From: JAEUJM01 sp041918615
GTDB lineage: Bacteria > Actinomycetota > Acidimicrobiia > Acidimicrobiales > DATDAH01
Reading direction: 5' to 3'
Length of the DNA stretch: 64,000 nucleotides
Assembly: GCA_041918615.1 (NCBI GenBank)
Contig: JAYRVH010000043.1
Span: 310,001-374,000 of the forward strand
Shown here: in pieces, positions 31,125-40,820 of the stretch
How the letters are laid out: every line of letters starts with the position of its first letter
Position numbering within the stretch: position 1 is the stretch's first letter
Made by a program: the position numbers and the translations under genes
The notes under the pieces: generated by a model
Told to the model about the DNA's origin: nothing
Database searches by the model: none
Seen by the model: the letters and a program-made list of their open reading frames with translations, nothing else

Positions 31125-31311
31125 GCCGCACTTCACCCTCGGCATGAGCGTGCCGGTCACGGTGGCCTCGGGCTGATCCGGGCACCGGTTTCGGCGATGC
31201 GGGACCGGTCGCCGTGCCCGCGGATCGCGGGCGCAAGACCTGCCGGGAAACGCCGGTTGACCGGTGGCGCTACTCTCCGCCTCGCAGGGGACGCAGACGA
31301 GAGGTGGGGAC

Positions 31312-33795
31312 ATGCAGCGTTTCTGGTCGGTACTGGCGGTGCAACTCGGCAAGCGGGCCGGCCTCGTGTCCGTCGTGGGCCTCCTGGTCACTCTCGGGCT
31401 GGGCTTCGGCATCACCAAGCTCGAGTTCGCCACGGGCCAGGACAGCTACTTCAACAAGAGCGACCAGATCTACAAGGACAGCGTCGCCTACCAGGACCTC
31501 TTCGGCGGCCAGGCCATGATCACGCTGGCCACCATGGACGAGGGTCACACGGTGGCCGAGCTCTTCACCGCCGAGAACCGGGAGCAGTGGCAGACCGTCT
31601 CCCAGGAGCTCCACGACAGCGGGCAGGTGCTGGGGGTCATCACTCCCCTGGACATCATGAAGTTCAACGAGGCCCTGGTCCAGAGCGACAACGGCGACCC
31701 GACCCAGAGCATGGCGGGCCGGGCGCTGCTCGCCGCCACCGAGCGGGACCCTGACACCGAGGGCCAGGCGGCGCGACAGGCCGATGCCCTCGTCACCCTC
31801 GACCGGCTGAACGCCGTGCCCGCGGCCGAGCGCACGCTGGACAACCCCGAGTGGGTCGACTTCCTCCTGCACGACAACCAGGGCGAGATCCGCAAGGCCC
31901 TGCGATCGTTCATCATCGACGATCAGCACGCCCAGATGATCACGCGCCTCGAGGGGAACGCGTCGATCAAGGGCGAGGGTGCGGCCTCCGCGGTCACCGA
32001 AGAGGCCGCCGCGCACCTCGACATCACCAACGCCTCCCTCGTCACCACGGGGGCCCCCATCCTGCTGCGTGACATCAACGACTACCTCACGGGCGGCATG
32101 CTCACCCTCGGCGGCATCGCCATCGCCATCATGGTCGTGATCCTGCTGCTCTTCTTCGACGTCCGGTGGCGTCTCCTGCCGCTCGGCGTGATCGTGATCG
32201 GGGTGATCTGGGCCTTCGGGCTCGCCGGCTACCTGGGTATCCCGCTCACCATCGTCACCATCGCCGGCCTCCCCGTCATGCTCGGCGTCGGCATCGACTA
32301 TGCGATCCAGATGCACGCCCGCGTGGAGGAGGAGGTGGTCATCGACAGCGAGGAGCACCCGATCCAGGAGACGGCGCGCAACCTCTGTCCCGCCCTGCTG
32401 GTGGTGACGTTCGACGCCGTCTTCGCCTTCGCCGCGCTGCAGTTCGCGAAGGTGCCGATGATCCGTGACTTCGGGCTCCTGCTCGCCGTCGGCATCGCCG
32501 TGATCTGCTTCTGCAGCATCATCGCCCCGCTCGCCGCCCTCGGCATCCGCGAGTTCAAGTCGCCGACCAAGGGCCGCGACTTCCGCGAGGGCGCCCTCGG
32601 CCGCCTGGTGGTGTGGCTCGGTTCGGTGCCCGAACGAGCTGCGGTCCCGCTCGCTGTCGCCAGCCTCCTGATCTTCGCCGGCGGGATCGCCGTCGAAGGC
32701 AAGCTCGTCCTGCAGACGGACCCCATCAAGTGGGTGAACCAGGACACGCAGGTGATCAGGGACATCAACACGCTGGACGAGGAAACCGGCTCGTCGAGCG
32801 AGTTGGGCGTCTTCATCCAGAGCGACGACGTCTTCAGCGACGAGAGCGTCGCCTTCATGCACCGGTTCACCGAGGAGCAGCTCACCCAGTATCCCGACGA
32901 CCTTCTCACCGGGTCGAGCATCGTCTCGACGGTCAGCGACCTTCTGGAAGTGCCCGGCGCCTCGTCCGTGCCGCCGACCGGTGAAGAGGTCCGGGCCGCA
33001 TACGAGCTCGCACCCCCGGACATCCAGGCGTCGGTGGTCGGCGCCGGCGGCAACGCGATGAACCTGGTCTTCCGCACCGGCCCGAGCGCGCTCGAGGAAC
33101 GGGCCGTGGTCGTCGACGAGATCGAGGCGACCGTCGACCCGCCTCCCGGCGTCTCGGCCACGCCCTCCGGTCTGGCCGTGGTCGGCGTCGGCCTGCTCAA
33201 GAACCTCGAGGCCAACCGGATCCTCCTCACCTACCTGGCGATCCTGTTCGTCTTCCTGTTCCTGTCCGTCCGGCTGCGCAGCGTCATCCGGAGCCTGCTG
33301 TCGCTGGTGCCCGTTCTCATCGCGGTCGGTGCGGCGTCGCTGGTTGCCTTCGTGTTCAGCCTCCAACTGAGCCCGATGACCGCAATCGGCGGACCGCTCG
33401 TGATCGCCGTCTGCACCGAGTTCACCTCGCTGATCCTTCTGCGCTTCGTCGAGGAGCGACAGCGTGGGCTCGACCCCCGAGAGTCCGTGAGGGTGGCGGC
33501 GGGGCGCACCGGCCGCGCGTTCATCGTCTCGGCCATGACCGCCATCTCGGGCGTGATGGTCATCGCCACCTCGTCGCTCCCGCTGCTCCGGGGCTTCGGC
33601 ATCCTCGTGGCGATGAACGTCACGGTCGCCCTGCTGAGCGCCCTGGTGGTGCTTCCCCCGATGCTCGTGTGGGCCGACGGCGAGAAGCGCCGGTGGGTGT
33701 CGAAGGGCATGGTGCACCCCGAGCGGGCGCACCCGGTGAACATCCCCACCCCACCCCGCCCGGGCGACCCCGCGGGCGCTCCCGCTCGCGTCTAG
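31312..33795 (+). CDS. RND-superfamily MMPL-type transporter (HAE3)
   Basis: 827 residues, ATG at 31312 with GAGGTGGGG upstream. One N-terminal TM helix, a large extracytoplasmic loop (about 35-250), five TM helices containing the typical GVGIDYAIQMHARVEEE segment, then a second copy of the same half with GGPLVIAVCTEFTSLILL. Substrates of this family are lipids, hopanoids and hydrophobic drugs. It follows the WS/DGAT gene by 187 nt; a lipid-transport role is an inference. Confidence 0.9.
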   Translation: MQRFWSVLAVQLGKRAGLVSVVGLLVTLGLGFGITKLEFATGQDSYFNKSDQIYKDSVAYQDLFGGQAMITLATMDEGHTVAELFTAENREQWQTVSQELHDSGQVLGVITPLDIMKFNEALVQSDNGDPTQSMAGRALLAATERDPDTEGQAARQADALVTLDRLNAVPAAERTLDNPEWVDFLLHDNQGEIRKALRSFIIDDQHAQMITRLEGNASIKGEGAASAVTEEAAAHLDITNASLVTTGAPILLRDINDYLTGGMLTLGGIAIAIMVVILLLFFDVRWRLLPLGVIVIGVIWAFGLAGYLGIPLTIVTIAGLPVMLGVGIDYAIQMHARVEEEVVIDSEEHPIQETARNLCPALLVVTFDAVFAFAALQFAKVPMIRDFGLLLAVGIAVICFCSIIAPLAALGIREFKSPTKGRDFREGALGRLVVWLGSVPERAAVPLAVASLLIFAGGIAVEGKLVLQTDPIKWVNQDTQVIRDINTLDEETGSSSELGVFIQSDDVFSDESVAFMHRFTEEQLTQYPDDLLTGSSIVSTVSDLLEVPGASSVPPTGEEVRAAYELAPPDIQASVVGAGGNAMNLVFRTGPSALEERAVVVDEIEATVDPPPGVSATPSGLAVVGVGLLKNLEANRILLTYLAILFVFLFLSVRLRSVIRSLLSLVPVLIAVGAASLVAFVFSLQLSPMTAIGGPLVIAVCTEFTSLILLRFVEERQRGLDPRESVRVAAGRTGRAFIVSAMTAISGVMVIATSSLPLLRGFGILVAMNVTVALLSALVVLPPMLVWADGEKRRWVSKGMVHPERAHPVNIPTPPRPGDPAGAPARV

Positions 33796-33864
33796 CCCTC
33801 GATCCCGGGGGAGTGTCGGAGCCGACCACGTCAGTGATCCTGCCGGGCGGTGCCCCGGCGGTCA

Positions 33865-34425
33865 TCACGTCGTGTTCGTGGTGGGTGCAGTGGTCGTGGA
33901 CGTGGTCGTGGTCGGCGCCGCCGTGGTGGTCGTCGTCGGTCTCGCGGTGGTCGTGGTGGTGGGTGCCGCCGTCGTCGTGGTCGGCGGCACGGTCGTCGAG
34001 GTGGAGCTGGTCGAGGTGGTGCTGGTCGAGGTGGTCGACGACGAGGAGGTCGTCGTCGTCGGCGAGCCGTCGTCGCCGTTCGAGGCGAAGACCGCCACGG
34101 CGACGACGATCAGGAGCACGACGACGAGGACGATGGCCACGATGACCGAGGTCTGCTGATACCACTTGGGCTCTTCCTCGTAGCCCCCGGGACCGCCGGA
34201 CCCGCCCTGACCTGGCGGCCCGGTGGCGCCCTCGTCACCCGGCAGCGCGGGCTGCGGCGGGACCTCGTAGTGCACCGCTTCGGTGGCACCCGTCCCGACC
34301 TGGCCGCCGGCCGGCTCTGTCGGCGGCCCGAGGGGAGCGGTCGGCTGCCCCGCGGGCGGGGTGGGCTGACCGGCCCCGCCGACGCCGAACACCGAGGACT
34401 CGCTCGGTTGGGTGGGGTCACTCAT
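33865..34425 (-). CDS. Single-pass membrane protein with long Thr-rich tail
   Basis: 186 residues. The N-terminal ~85 residues are Pro/Gly-rich; one TM helix (about 92-115) follows; the rest is almost only Thr, Ser, Ala and Pro, with TTTT runs (TTTTTAAPTTTT and similar). With the N-terminus inside, the Thr-rich tail faces out and would suit O-mannosylation. Composition, not homology, is the basis. The coding repeats (GTG/GTC on the plus strand) are a low-complexity zone. Confidence 0.72.
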   Translation of the reverse strand: MSDPTQPSESSVFGVGGAGQPTPPAGQPTAPLGPPTEPAGGQVGTGATEAVHYEVPPQPALPGDEGATGPPGQGGSGGPGGYEEEPKWYQQTSVIVAIVLVVVLLIVVAVAVFASNGDDGSPTTTTSSSSTTSTSTTSTSSTSTTVPPTTTTAAPTTTTTARPTTTTTAAPTTTTSTTTAPTTNTT

Positions 34426-34555
34426 GGCTGGCTCCTCTTCGATCCGACGCCGCTGTTACGCCCGATCGACCGTAGCCTCCCCCGGTGGCAGCGAGGTCCC
34501 TCTGCCGCCGTGGCCCGACCAGTACGGTGACGGGGACGACGAGAGGAGCACTCCG

Positions 34556-35284
34556 GTGACAGATTTCCGACCGTTGGGCGCAGAGGCGCTGGGCACATTC
34601 TGGCTGGTGCTCGGCGGAACCGGGAGTGCCGTGCTTGCCGCCGAGTTCGGCGACGGCCTCGGCATCGGCCTTCTCGGTGTCTCCCTGGCCTTCGGGCTCA
34701 CGGTCGTCACCGGCGCCTACGCCCTCGGCCACATCTCCGGCGGCCACTTCAACCCGGCGGTCACCGTCGGGCTCTGGACGGCAAAGAGGTTCGAGACGAG
34801 GCACGTGCTGCCCTACGTGATCGCCCAGGTGCTCGGTGCCATCCTCGCCTCGGCCACACTGCTCGTCATCGTCAGCGGAAGACCCGGTTTCGAGCGCTCG
34901 GGCAACTTCCTCGCCGCGAACGGCTTCGGCAGGACGGGGTCTCCCGGCGGGTTCTCGCTGGCCGCCTGCCTCATCACCGAGGTCCTCTTCACCGCCGTGT
35001 TCCTCTGGGTGATCCTCGGCGTCACCGACCGGCGCGCGCCGGCCGGCTTCGCACCGCTCGGCATCGGCCTCTCACTCACCCTCATCCACCTGGTCACCAT
35101 CCCGGTCACCAACACCTCGGTGAACCCCGCCCGCTCCACCGGTCCGGCGCTGTTCGTGGGCGGCGACTACCTCGGCCAGCTCTGGCTCTTCTGGCTCGCG
35201 CCAATTGCCGGCGCGTTGCTCGGCGCCGTCATCCACCGCGTCCTCGCCGGACGCGAGATCCAGGGCGACGCCGAAATCGCCTGA
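34556..35284 (+). CDS. aqpZ: Aquaporin (MIP family, AqpZ-like)
   Basis: 242 residues from the GTG at 34556, with GAGAGGAG 7 nt upstream; the longer reading overlaps the Thr-rich gene. Six TM helices and both NPA half-helices, HFNPAVTVGLW and SVNPARSTGPAL, are intact. Arg after the second NPA supports a water-selective channel, although selectivity is inferred. Length and topology are standard. Confidence 0.93.
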   Translation: MTDFRPLGAEALGTFWLVLGGTGSAVLAAEFGDGLGIGLLGVSLAFGLTVVTGAYALGHISGGHFNPAVTVGLWTAKRFETRHVLPYVIAQVLGAILASATLLVIVSGRPGFERSGNFLAANGFGRTGSPGGFSLAACLITEVLFTAVFLWVILGVTDRRAPAGFAPLGIGLSLTLIHLVTIPVTNTSVNPARSTGPALFVGGDYLGQLWLFWLAPIAGALLGAVIHRVLAGREIQGDAEIA

Positions 35285-35317
35285 GTCGCCGGCTGTCGAA
35301 GCAGCGTCAGTCGGATC

Positions 35318-36811
35318 TCACACGTGGATGAGGTTCACGCCCTTGTCGCTGCTCGTCAGGTGGACCGTGGCCCCGACCCACTCGCTGGACTCCATCTCGG
35401 CCAGGAGGCCCGGATCGACCACGCGGGCGTAGCACCGGGCGCCACCGGGCAGGTCGCACACCGCCAGGCCCCACTCGGCCGCACCGTCGCGCCCGTGCGC
35501 CACGGTGTAGGAGGCGACCGTGGCTCGACCCTCGGCCTGCGCCGCGATGGCACGGACCGGGCGCTCTGCGAGGCGGGTCTCCACTCCGGACTCGTCGGGC
35601 CAGTCGATGGCCCCGGGCTCGGTGGAGTAGACGCCGAAGGCGTGCTTCGTCATGTGCATGCCGACCCCCGAGACCAGGCCGTAGGAGCCGGGATCGGCGC
35701 GCAGGGCCAGGGCCATCGCGGCGAGTGACTGGGTGACGTAGTTGCTGCCCGCACCCCCCGCGAACGGAAGGCCGCCGGTGACGGTGAGCGCCCGTGAGTC
35801 GTCCGCGGTGAGGCCGAGCGCGTCCTGGGCGAAGTGAACCGAACTGGCGAAGCACGAGTAGAGATCGAGATGGGCGACGTCGTCGAGGCCCACCCCGGCC
35901 GAGCGCAACGCCTCTGCGCCTGCGGCGGCCATGGCCGGTGAGTTCCACAGCTCGTCGCGCTCGGCGACGTAGAGCGGGTCCGTGGCGTAGCACCAGCCCC
36001 GCAGGTAGACGCGGTTCTCGGTCGGCACCCCCAGTTGGTCCGCCTTCTCGTGGCTCGCCACGATGACTGCGGCGGCCAGGTCGACGTCCATGACCGAGAC
36101 CGTGTACTTCGTGTAGGGGTAGCCGACCATCCGGTTGTCGGGCGTGGGAGCCGTCAGCTCCGAGGCGGTGCGCCGCGTCGGGAACCAGGCGTACGGGTTG
36201 GCCACCGCCACGTCGGTCATCGGGGCCATCAGCGCACCGATGCGCTCCCGGTAGTCGTCGGGCGAGATCCCCAGGTGCGCCCGCCGGGCGATGTCCCAGA
36301 CCGGGAAGGTGAGCCACGCCTGGAACACCTCGTGCGCGACCTCGGCCGGATGGAAGGGCGCGTCGAACGGGAACGGGTCGCGGTCCACCGCCGGGAAGCT
36401 CCACTCGGGTCGTCGGCCCTCCTTCTTCATCCGGCGACGTGTCTGGAGCGCCTCCCCGCCCACCACCACGCCCAGGTCCACGTCACCCGCGGCGATGACA
36501 TCGGCCAGGTGCTGCACCAACAGTTGCGGCGTGGTGCCGCCGATTCCCGAATAGTGCCCTCGGGTCGACTCGAGCCCGAGGCGCTCGGCGAGCCGGCCGG
36601 GTGGGTCGTCGTACTGCCAGCTCTGGCAGTGGACCACCTGAAGACTCCCGATGGCGTCGACCACGTCGCGCCCGCCGCTGTCGGCGGCGGCGGCGCGCAC
36701 CGCCTGCTCCCACACCACCAGCGGCTCGGCGGACTCGCCCTCGCCCGGCCGCACGATCGACTGCGCCACCCCGATGATGCAGGCTGAGCGGGGGTCCGGA
36801 GCAGCGCTCAC
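35318..36811 (-). CDS. Thiolase-like protein, type-1 with extra C-terminal domain
   Basis: 497 residues. The GTG at 36811 overlaps the enoyl-CoA hydratase stop (GTGA), which fixes the start; the larger reading to 38740 is an antisense shadow. It opens ACIIGVAQSIVRPG and has HYSGIGGTTPQLLVQ where a Cys nucleophile is expected, so it is another Cys-less member. A C-terminal ~65-residue beta-domain (VASYTVAHGRDGAAEW to the end) fits the additional domain of type-1 thiolase-like proteins. It is the last gene of an ALDH-ECH-thiolase operon. Confidence 0.83.
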   Translation of the reverse strand: MSAAPDPRSACIIGVAQSIVRPGEGESAEPLVVWEQAVRAAAADSGGRDVVDAIGSLQVVHCQSWQYDDPPGRLAERLGLESTRGHYSGIGGTTPQLLVQHLADVIAAGDVDLGVVVGGEALQTRRRMKKEGRRPEWSFPAVDRDPFPFDAPFHPAEVAHEVFQAWLTFPVWDIARRAHLGISPDDYRERIGALMAPMTDVAVANPYAWFPTRRTASELTAPTPDNRMVGYPYTKYTVSVMDVDLAAAVIVASHEKADQLGVPTENRVYLRGWCYATDPLYVAERDELWNSPAMAAAGAEALRSAGVGLDDVAHLDLYSCFASSVHFAQDALGLTADDSRALTVTGGLPFAGGAGSNYVTQSLAAMALALRADPGSYGLVSGVGMHMTKHAFGVYSTEPGAIDWPDESGVETRLAERPVRAIAAQAEGRATVASYTVAHGRDGAAEWGLAVCDLPGGARCYARVVDPGLLAEMESSEWVGATVHLTSSDKGVNLIHV

Positions 36812-37617
36812 CGGTTCTGCCACCGGGGCGGCCGCTTCTCGGCGAAGGCCCGCGGCCCCTCCTTGGCGTCCTCCGAGGAGAAGACCACGCCGCTGATCTC
36901 TTGCTCGACGGCGTAGGCCGCGTCGAGGTCGAGCGCCAGGCCGCGCATGACGCTCTCCTTGGTGGCCTGCACCGCCAACGGGGCGTTGACCGTGATCCGG
37001 CGAGCCCAGTCGTAGGCGCGGTCGAGCAGCTCGGACGCGGGCACGATCTCGTTGAGCAGGCCGACCGCCAACGCCCGCTCGGCGGGGAACGCCTCGGCCG
37101 TGAGCAGGAACTCCATGGCCGCAGGGAACGCGAGTTGGCGGGGCAGTCGCACGGTGGTGCCGCCGCCGGCGAAGAGACCCCGCTTCGGCTCCATCACACC
37201 GAAGGTGGCCTCGGGCGTGGCGATCCTGATGTCGATCCCACCGAGCATCTCCATGCCCCCCGCCACACACGGCCCGCCGACGGCGGCGATGATCGGCTTG
37301 TAGATCTTCGAATCGCGCAGCACGGCCCGTGTGCCGTCGCTGAGCCTGCACCCGTCGATCTCGGTGACCTCGCCCGTCGCGATCTTCTGGTGCAACTCGG
37401 TGATCTGGGGGATGTACGTCTTCAGGTCGGCACCGGCCATGAAGGCGTTGCCCACGCCCGTGACGATGGCGACCCACGCATCGTCGTCGTAGCGGAACTG
37501 CTTCCACGCGTTGGCCAGATCGCGGAAGTGGTACATGTCGAGCGCATTGCGCGTCTCGGGCCGGTCGATGGTGATGAGCACCACGTGCTCGTCGTCCTTG
37601 TCGTAGCGGATCGGCAT
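36808..37617 (-). CDS. Enoyl-CoA hydratase (crotonase family)
   Basis: 269 residues. The oxyanion segments FMAGADLKTYIP and GPCVAGGMEMLGGIDIR are clear; a Glu follows in FGVMEPKRGLF where catalytic Glu is usual. The C-terminal AFAEKRPPRW tail is typical of hydratases. It sits between an aldehyde dehydrogenase (10 nt) and the thiolase-like gene (overlap), so the three form one catabolic unit. Confidence 0.9.
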   Translation of the reverse strand: MPIRYDKDDEHVVLITIDRPETRNALDMYHFRDLANAWKQFRYDDDAWVAIVTGVGNAFMAGADLKTYIPQITELHQKIATGEVTEIDGCRLSDGTRAVLRDSKIYKPIIAAVGGPCVAGGMEMLGGIDIRIATPEATFGVMEPKRGLFAGGGTTVRLPRQLAFPAAMEFLLTAEAFPAERALAVGLLNEIVPASELLDRAYDWARRITVNAPLAVQATKESVMRGLALDLDAAYAVEQEISGVVFSSEDAKEGPRAFAEKRPPRWQNR

Positions 37618-37626
37618 CGGACGGTC

Positions 37627-39135
37627 TCAGAACGCCGAGTCGGTGAGGGCGATGGTCACGGTCTTGGTCTCGAGGAAGACGTCGATGCCGTCGCGTCCGC
37701 CCTCGCGGCCGATGCCCGACTGCTTGTACCCGCCGAAGGGCGCATTGGGCATCACGGTGTAGCCATTGACCCCGAAGGTGCCGCTCCGGACCGCCTTGGC
37801 GACCCGCAGCGCCCGACGGATGTCGGACGTGTGCACCGACGCCCCGAGGCCGTAGTCGGTGTCGTTCGCGAGCCGGATGGCCTCGTCCTCGTCGTCGAAG
37901 GGGATGACGGCGAGCACGGGACCGAAGATCTCCTCGCGTGCGATCGTCATGGCGTTGTCCACATCGGCGAACAGGGTGGCGTTCACGAAGTTGCCACCGG
38001 CGAGGTCGCCTCCCGGGCGATCGCCGCCGACAACCAGCCGGGCGCCCTCTTCGGCCCCTTGCTCGATGAGCCCCATGATGCGGTCGGTCTGGCGCCGGTT
38101 GATGATGGGTCCCGACGTCGTGCCGGAATCGAAGGGGTCGCCGACCACCGACATCGCCGCCATGGCCGCGGTCTTGTCCACCATGTCGTCGTAGATCGAG
38201 CGATGGGCGAGCAGTCGGGTGTGGCACACGCACCCCTGGCCGGACAGACCCATCGACACCATGCCCATGGCCGCCATCGCCACCTGGTCGAGGTCGACGT
38301 CGGGGAACACGATGTTGGGGCTCTTGCCCCCGAGCTCGAGCGACACGCGGGCGACGCGCTCGGCGCAGGCCGCCATGATGTGGCGGCCGACGTTGCGGCT
38401 GCCGGTGAACGTGACCTTGTCGACTCGTGGGTCGGTGATGAGGGCCTCGCCCGTCGGATCGCCCGCGCCGGGCACCAGGTTGAAGACGCCCGCCGGGATG
38501 CCGGCCTCCTCGACCAGTTCGGTGAGCCGGAAGGCGGTGAGGCTCGCATACTCGGACGGCTTCATCACCATCGTGCAGCCGGCGGCGAGCGCGGGGCCGA
38601 CCTTCTGGGCGAACAACATGAGGGGCGCGTTCCACGGGATGATGGCGCCCACCACGCCGACCGGCTCGCGGAGGGTGAGGGTGAACATCTCCGAGCCCGT
38701 GTAGGACGGCAGCGTCTGGCCGGCCAGCTTGTCCACCCACCCGGCATGGTGGTCGATCACGTCGGCGGCCATGGTGGACGACACCTGGTAGATCGACGAG
38801 AACGACAGCGGCATGCCGTTGTCGAGGGTCTGCAGCCGGTCGAGCTCGTCACCGTGGTCGGCGATGAGCTGGGACAGCCGCTGAAGCAGCACCCGACGAT
38901 CCCGTGCCGCGAGACGCGACCAGGCGCCGTCGTCGAACGCCCGCCGAGCCGCCCCGACCGCGTCGGCCACGTCGGCGGCCGACGCAGTGACGAAGTCGAC
39001 GACCTCCTCGTTGGTGGCGGGGTGTACGTGCGTCCAGCGCCCGCCGTCGGCACTGTCGCGCCACACGCCGTCGATGTAGAGCCGACCCGGTTTCACCCCG
39101 AGCTCATCGCGATGCGACAAGACGCTGAAAGTCAT
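37627..39135 (-). CDS. NAD(P)-dependent aldehyde dehydrogenase
   Basis: 502 residues from the ATG at 39135 with AGGGGGA upstream; the frame to 39369 is longer but has no such signal. Catalytic set: Asn169 in IIPWNAP, Glu267 in SLELGGKSPN and Cys302 in SGQGCVCHTR, with Gly-x-x-x-x-Gly cofactor loop VTFTGSRNVGR. It probably oxidises an aldehyde from the side-chain pathway of the downstream thiolase-like/ECH pair. A CACGGC-tac-GCCGTG palindrome stands 20-34 nt before the start. Confidence 0.93.
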   Translation of the reverse strand: MTFSVLSHRDELGVKPGRLYIDGVWRDSADGGRWTHVHPATNEEVVDFVTASAADVADAVGAARRAFDDGAWSRLAARDRRVLLQRLSQLIADHGDELDRLQTLDNGMPLSFSSIYQVSSTMAADVIDHHAGWVDKLAGQTLPSYTGSEMFTLTLREPVGVVGAIIPWNAPLMLFAQKVGPALAAGCTMVMKPSEYASLTAFRLTELVEEAGIPAGVFNLVPGAGDPTGEALITDPRVDKVTFTGSRNVGRHIMAACAERVARVSLELGGKSPNIVFPDVDLDQVAMAAMGMVSMGLSGQGCVCHTRLLAHRSIYDDMVDKTAAMAAMSVVGDPFDSGTTSGPIINRRQTDRIMGLIEQGAEEGARLVVGGDRPGGDLAGGNFVNATLFADVDNAMTIAREEIFGPVLAVIPFDDEDEAIRLANDTDYGLGASVHTSDIRRALRVAKAVRSGTFGVNGYTVMPNAPFGGYKQSGIGREGGRDGIDVFLETKTVTIALTDSAF

Positions 39136-39154
39136 CGAATCCCCCTTGGTGAGC

Positions 39155-39169
39155 TCACGGCTACGCCGT
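39155..39169. promoter_or_regulatory. Palindrome upstream of aldehyde dehydrogenase
   Basis: A perfect CACGGC/GCCGTG inverted repeat with a 3-nt spacer between divergent coding regions. It may be an operator; it does not match the KstR pattern. Confidence 0.35.
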
Positions 39170-39220
39170 GATCCCGCGAACAGTAATGTCCCTACCACTG
39201 AGGGTCGAAAGGGGGGAGAC

Positions 39221-39334
39221 GTGACGAGGCTGGCGGTCATCGACTCCGACGGCCACGTCGGGGAACCCTTCGCCATGTGGCACAAACGGCTCCCCGATCC
39301 GGGGCCCACCACCACCCCGACCTCACCGGCATGA
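39221..39334 (+). pseudogene. N-terminal remnant of an amidohydrolase-2 family gene
   Basis: A GTG with a strong GGGGGGAGA Shine-Dalgarno starts TRLAVIDSDGHVGEPFAMWH, the typical N-terminus of TIM-barrel amidohydrolases (metal Asp-x-His). The frame stops after 37 codons, and nothing of the other ~300 residues remains before the LLM gene. The good ribosome site shows a once-active gene whose body was deleted. Confidence 0.6.
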
Positions 39335-39353
39335 TCCCGGAAGCGGTCGCGGC

Positions 39354-40298
39354 GTGAGCGACGGGTCATACGGTTCCGGTTCGGGCGGGGCCGGGCGCGC
39401 CCGAAGCCCCCACGTGGGGCTGTACCTGCCGCAGCTCCGGATGGACTTCTCGACCATCGAGGAACGAGTCCTCATGGCCGAGAGCCTCGGCTTCCACTCG
39501 GTCTGGTTCATGGACCACTTGGCCGCTCCGGCGATGCCCGAGGCGAACACACTCGAGGGGTGGACCGTCACCGCGGCGTTGGCCCGGCGAACGTCGAGGA
39601 TCAGGCTCGGCCATCTCACGTTGTGCGCCTCGTTCCGGCACCCGGCACTTCTGGCCAAGATGGCCGCCACGCTCGACGTGATCACCGACGGTCGCCTGGA
39701 CCTCGGCCTGGGTTGGGGCTCGGCCAGAGAGGAGCTCCGCACCTTCGGTTACCCCGACGAGCCGCCCAGGGTGCGAGCGACCCGCCTGGTCGAGTCGCTC
39801 GAGATCATGGACCGGATGTTCTCTGGCGAGACCTTCTCGTTCAAGGGGCGCTTCCACCAACTGCGCGACGCCATCGGGCGCCCCGTGCCGGTGCAGCAAC
39901 CCCGCATACCGATCCACATCGGAGGCGGCGGCCGCCGCTACACGCTGCCACTGGCCGCGCACTACGCCGACTGGTGGAACTGCCCGTCCTATGCCGTGGA
40001 TCGCCTCGAGGCCCTCATCCCCCTCGCCCGACCAGCGCGGGTCTCGGTGCAGCACCCCCTCGGCCTCGCCTCCAACCGGGCCGCCCGCGACGGCGTGATC
40101 GCCGAGGCCGAGCGCCGCTTCGGCAGCTGGGGCGGCGTCGTCGCCGGCACCCCCCAGGAGGTGGCCGAAACCCTCAACCGTGAGGTCGCGCTGGGGGTCG
40201 AGATGTTCATCCTCCAGTTCTCCGACTTCGGCAGCGCCAAGTCCCTGCGCCTCTTCGCCCGCGAAGTGATGCCCGCGCTGCGGTCACCCGCCGGCTGA
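39354..40298 (+). CDS. LLM-class (F420-dependent) oxidoreductase
   Basis: 314 residues. The luciferase-like TIM barrel shows in VGLYLPQLR, ESLGFHSVWFMDH, RIRLGHLTL and LGLGWGSAREELRTFGYP, plus IGGGGRR near the C-terminus. Members in this phylum usually use F420, but the cofactor is not shown by a residue I can name. It overlaps the convergent acetyltransferase at its end by 15 nt. Confidence 0.87.
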   Translation: MSDGSYGSGSGGAGRARSPHVGLYLPQLRMDFSTIEERVLMAESLGFHSVWFMDHLAAPAMPEANTLEGWTVTAALARRTSRIRLGHLTLCASFRHPALLAKMAATLDVITDGRLDLGLGWGSAREELRTFGYPDEPPRVRATRLVESLEIMDRMFSGETFSFKGRFHQLRDAIGRPVPVQQPRIPIHIGGGGRRYTLPLAAHYADWWNCPSYAVDRLEALIPLARPARVSVQHPLGLASNRAARDGVIAEAERRFGSWGGVVAGTPQEVAETLNREVALGVEMFILQFSDFGSAKSLRLFAREVMPALRSPAG

Positions 40299-40820
40299 GC
40301 CCGACGGGCGGGTCGGCTCCCCGCAGGCCAGGCGGTAGAGCACGTGGGGGAGGTCCCAGTGGACGATGTCGCGGTCGTAGGTGAAGCCCGCCTTCGCCAT
40401 CACCCGCCGGCTGCCCTCGTTGGTCGGCAGGGTCATCGACACCAGTGCATCGAGGCCCGCCTGCGCGAACGCGTACCCCACGCTGAACGTCGCGATCTCG
40501 GTGGCGAAGCCCTGGCGCCACCAGCGGGGCATCACGGCATAGCCGACCTCGGTCTCCACCCTCCCGAGCAGGGGGACCGTGCGCAGCCCGCCCCGTGCCA
40601 CGAACACGCCGGACTCCGAGCACCGCCAGGCCCACATGCCGTAGCCGTGCCGCTCCCATTGCTCGACATCGCGCTCGACGATCGCCCCCACCTCGGCATC
40701 GGTCCGCTTGCCGGCCATGGTGAGCGCGACCTGTTCGTCCTGGAACAGCGAGCGAAGCTCCGTCAGGTCGCCGCGAGTGACCGGCGCGCCGACGAGGCGG
40801 GCCGTTTCGGCGGTCATCAT
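40284..40820 (-). CDS. GNAT acetyltransferase (RimJ/RimL type)
   Basis: 178 residues. The acetyl-CoA motif A is VGYAVMPRWWRQGFATEIA, and TNEGSRRVMAKAGF marks the RimJ/L subgroup that acetylates N-termini or small amines. ATG-ATG at 40820/40817 follows GGAAGG. Its tail overlaps the LLM gene on the other strand. Confidence 0.88.
   Translation of the reverse strand: MMTAETARLVGAPVTRGDLTELRSLFQDEQVALTMAGKRTDAEVGAIVERDVEQWERHGYGMWAWRCSESGVFVARGGLRTVPLLGRVETEVGYAVMPRWWRQGFATEIATFSVGYAFAQAGLDALVSMTLPTNEGSRRVMAKAGFTYDRDIVHWDLPHVLYRLACGEPTRPSGSAGG

Noticed and set aside
31270..33732. Minus-strand frame of 820 codons opposite the MMPL gene
   Set aside because: Low-complexity His/Asp/Glu/Arg-rich text typical of the reverse reading of a membrane protein; no start signal.
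33865..34140. Plus-strand frames of Val/Trp/Ser repeats
   Set aside because: They are the complement of the Thr-codon repeats of the minus-strand membrane protein.
36812..38740. N-terminal extension of the thiolase-like gene at 35318
   Set aside because: It is antisense-type text in a frame overlapping the ECH and ALDH genes; the GTG at 36811 with stop overlap is the natural start.
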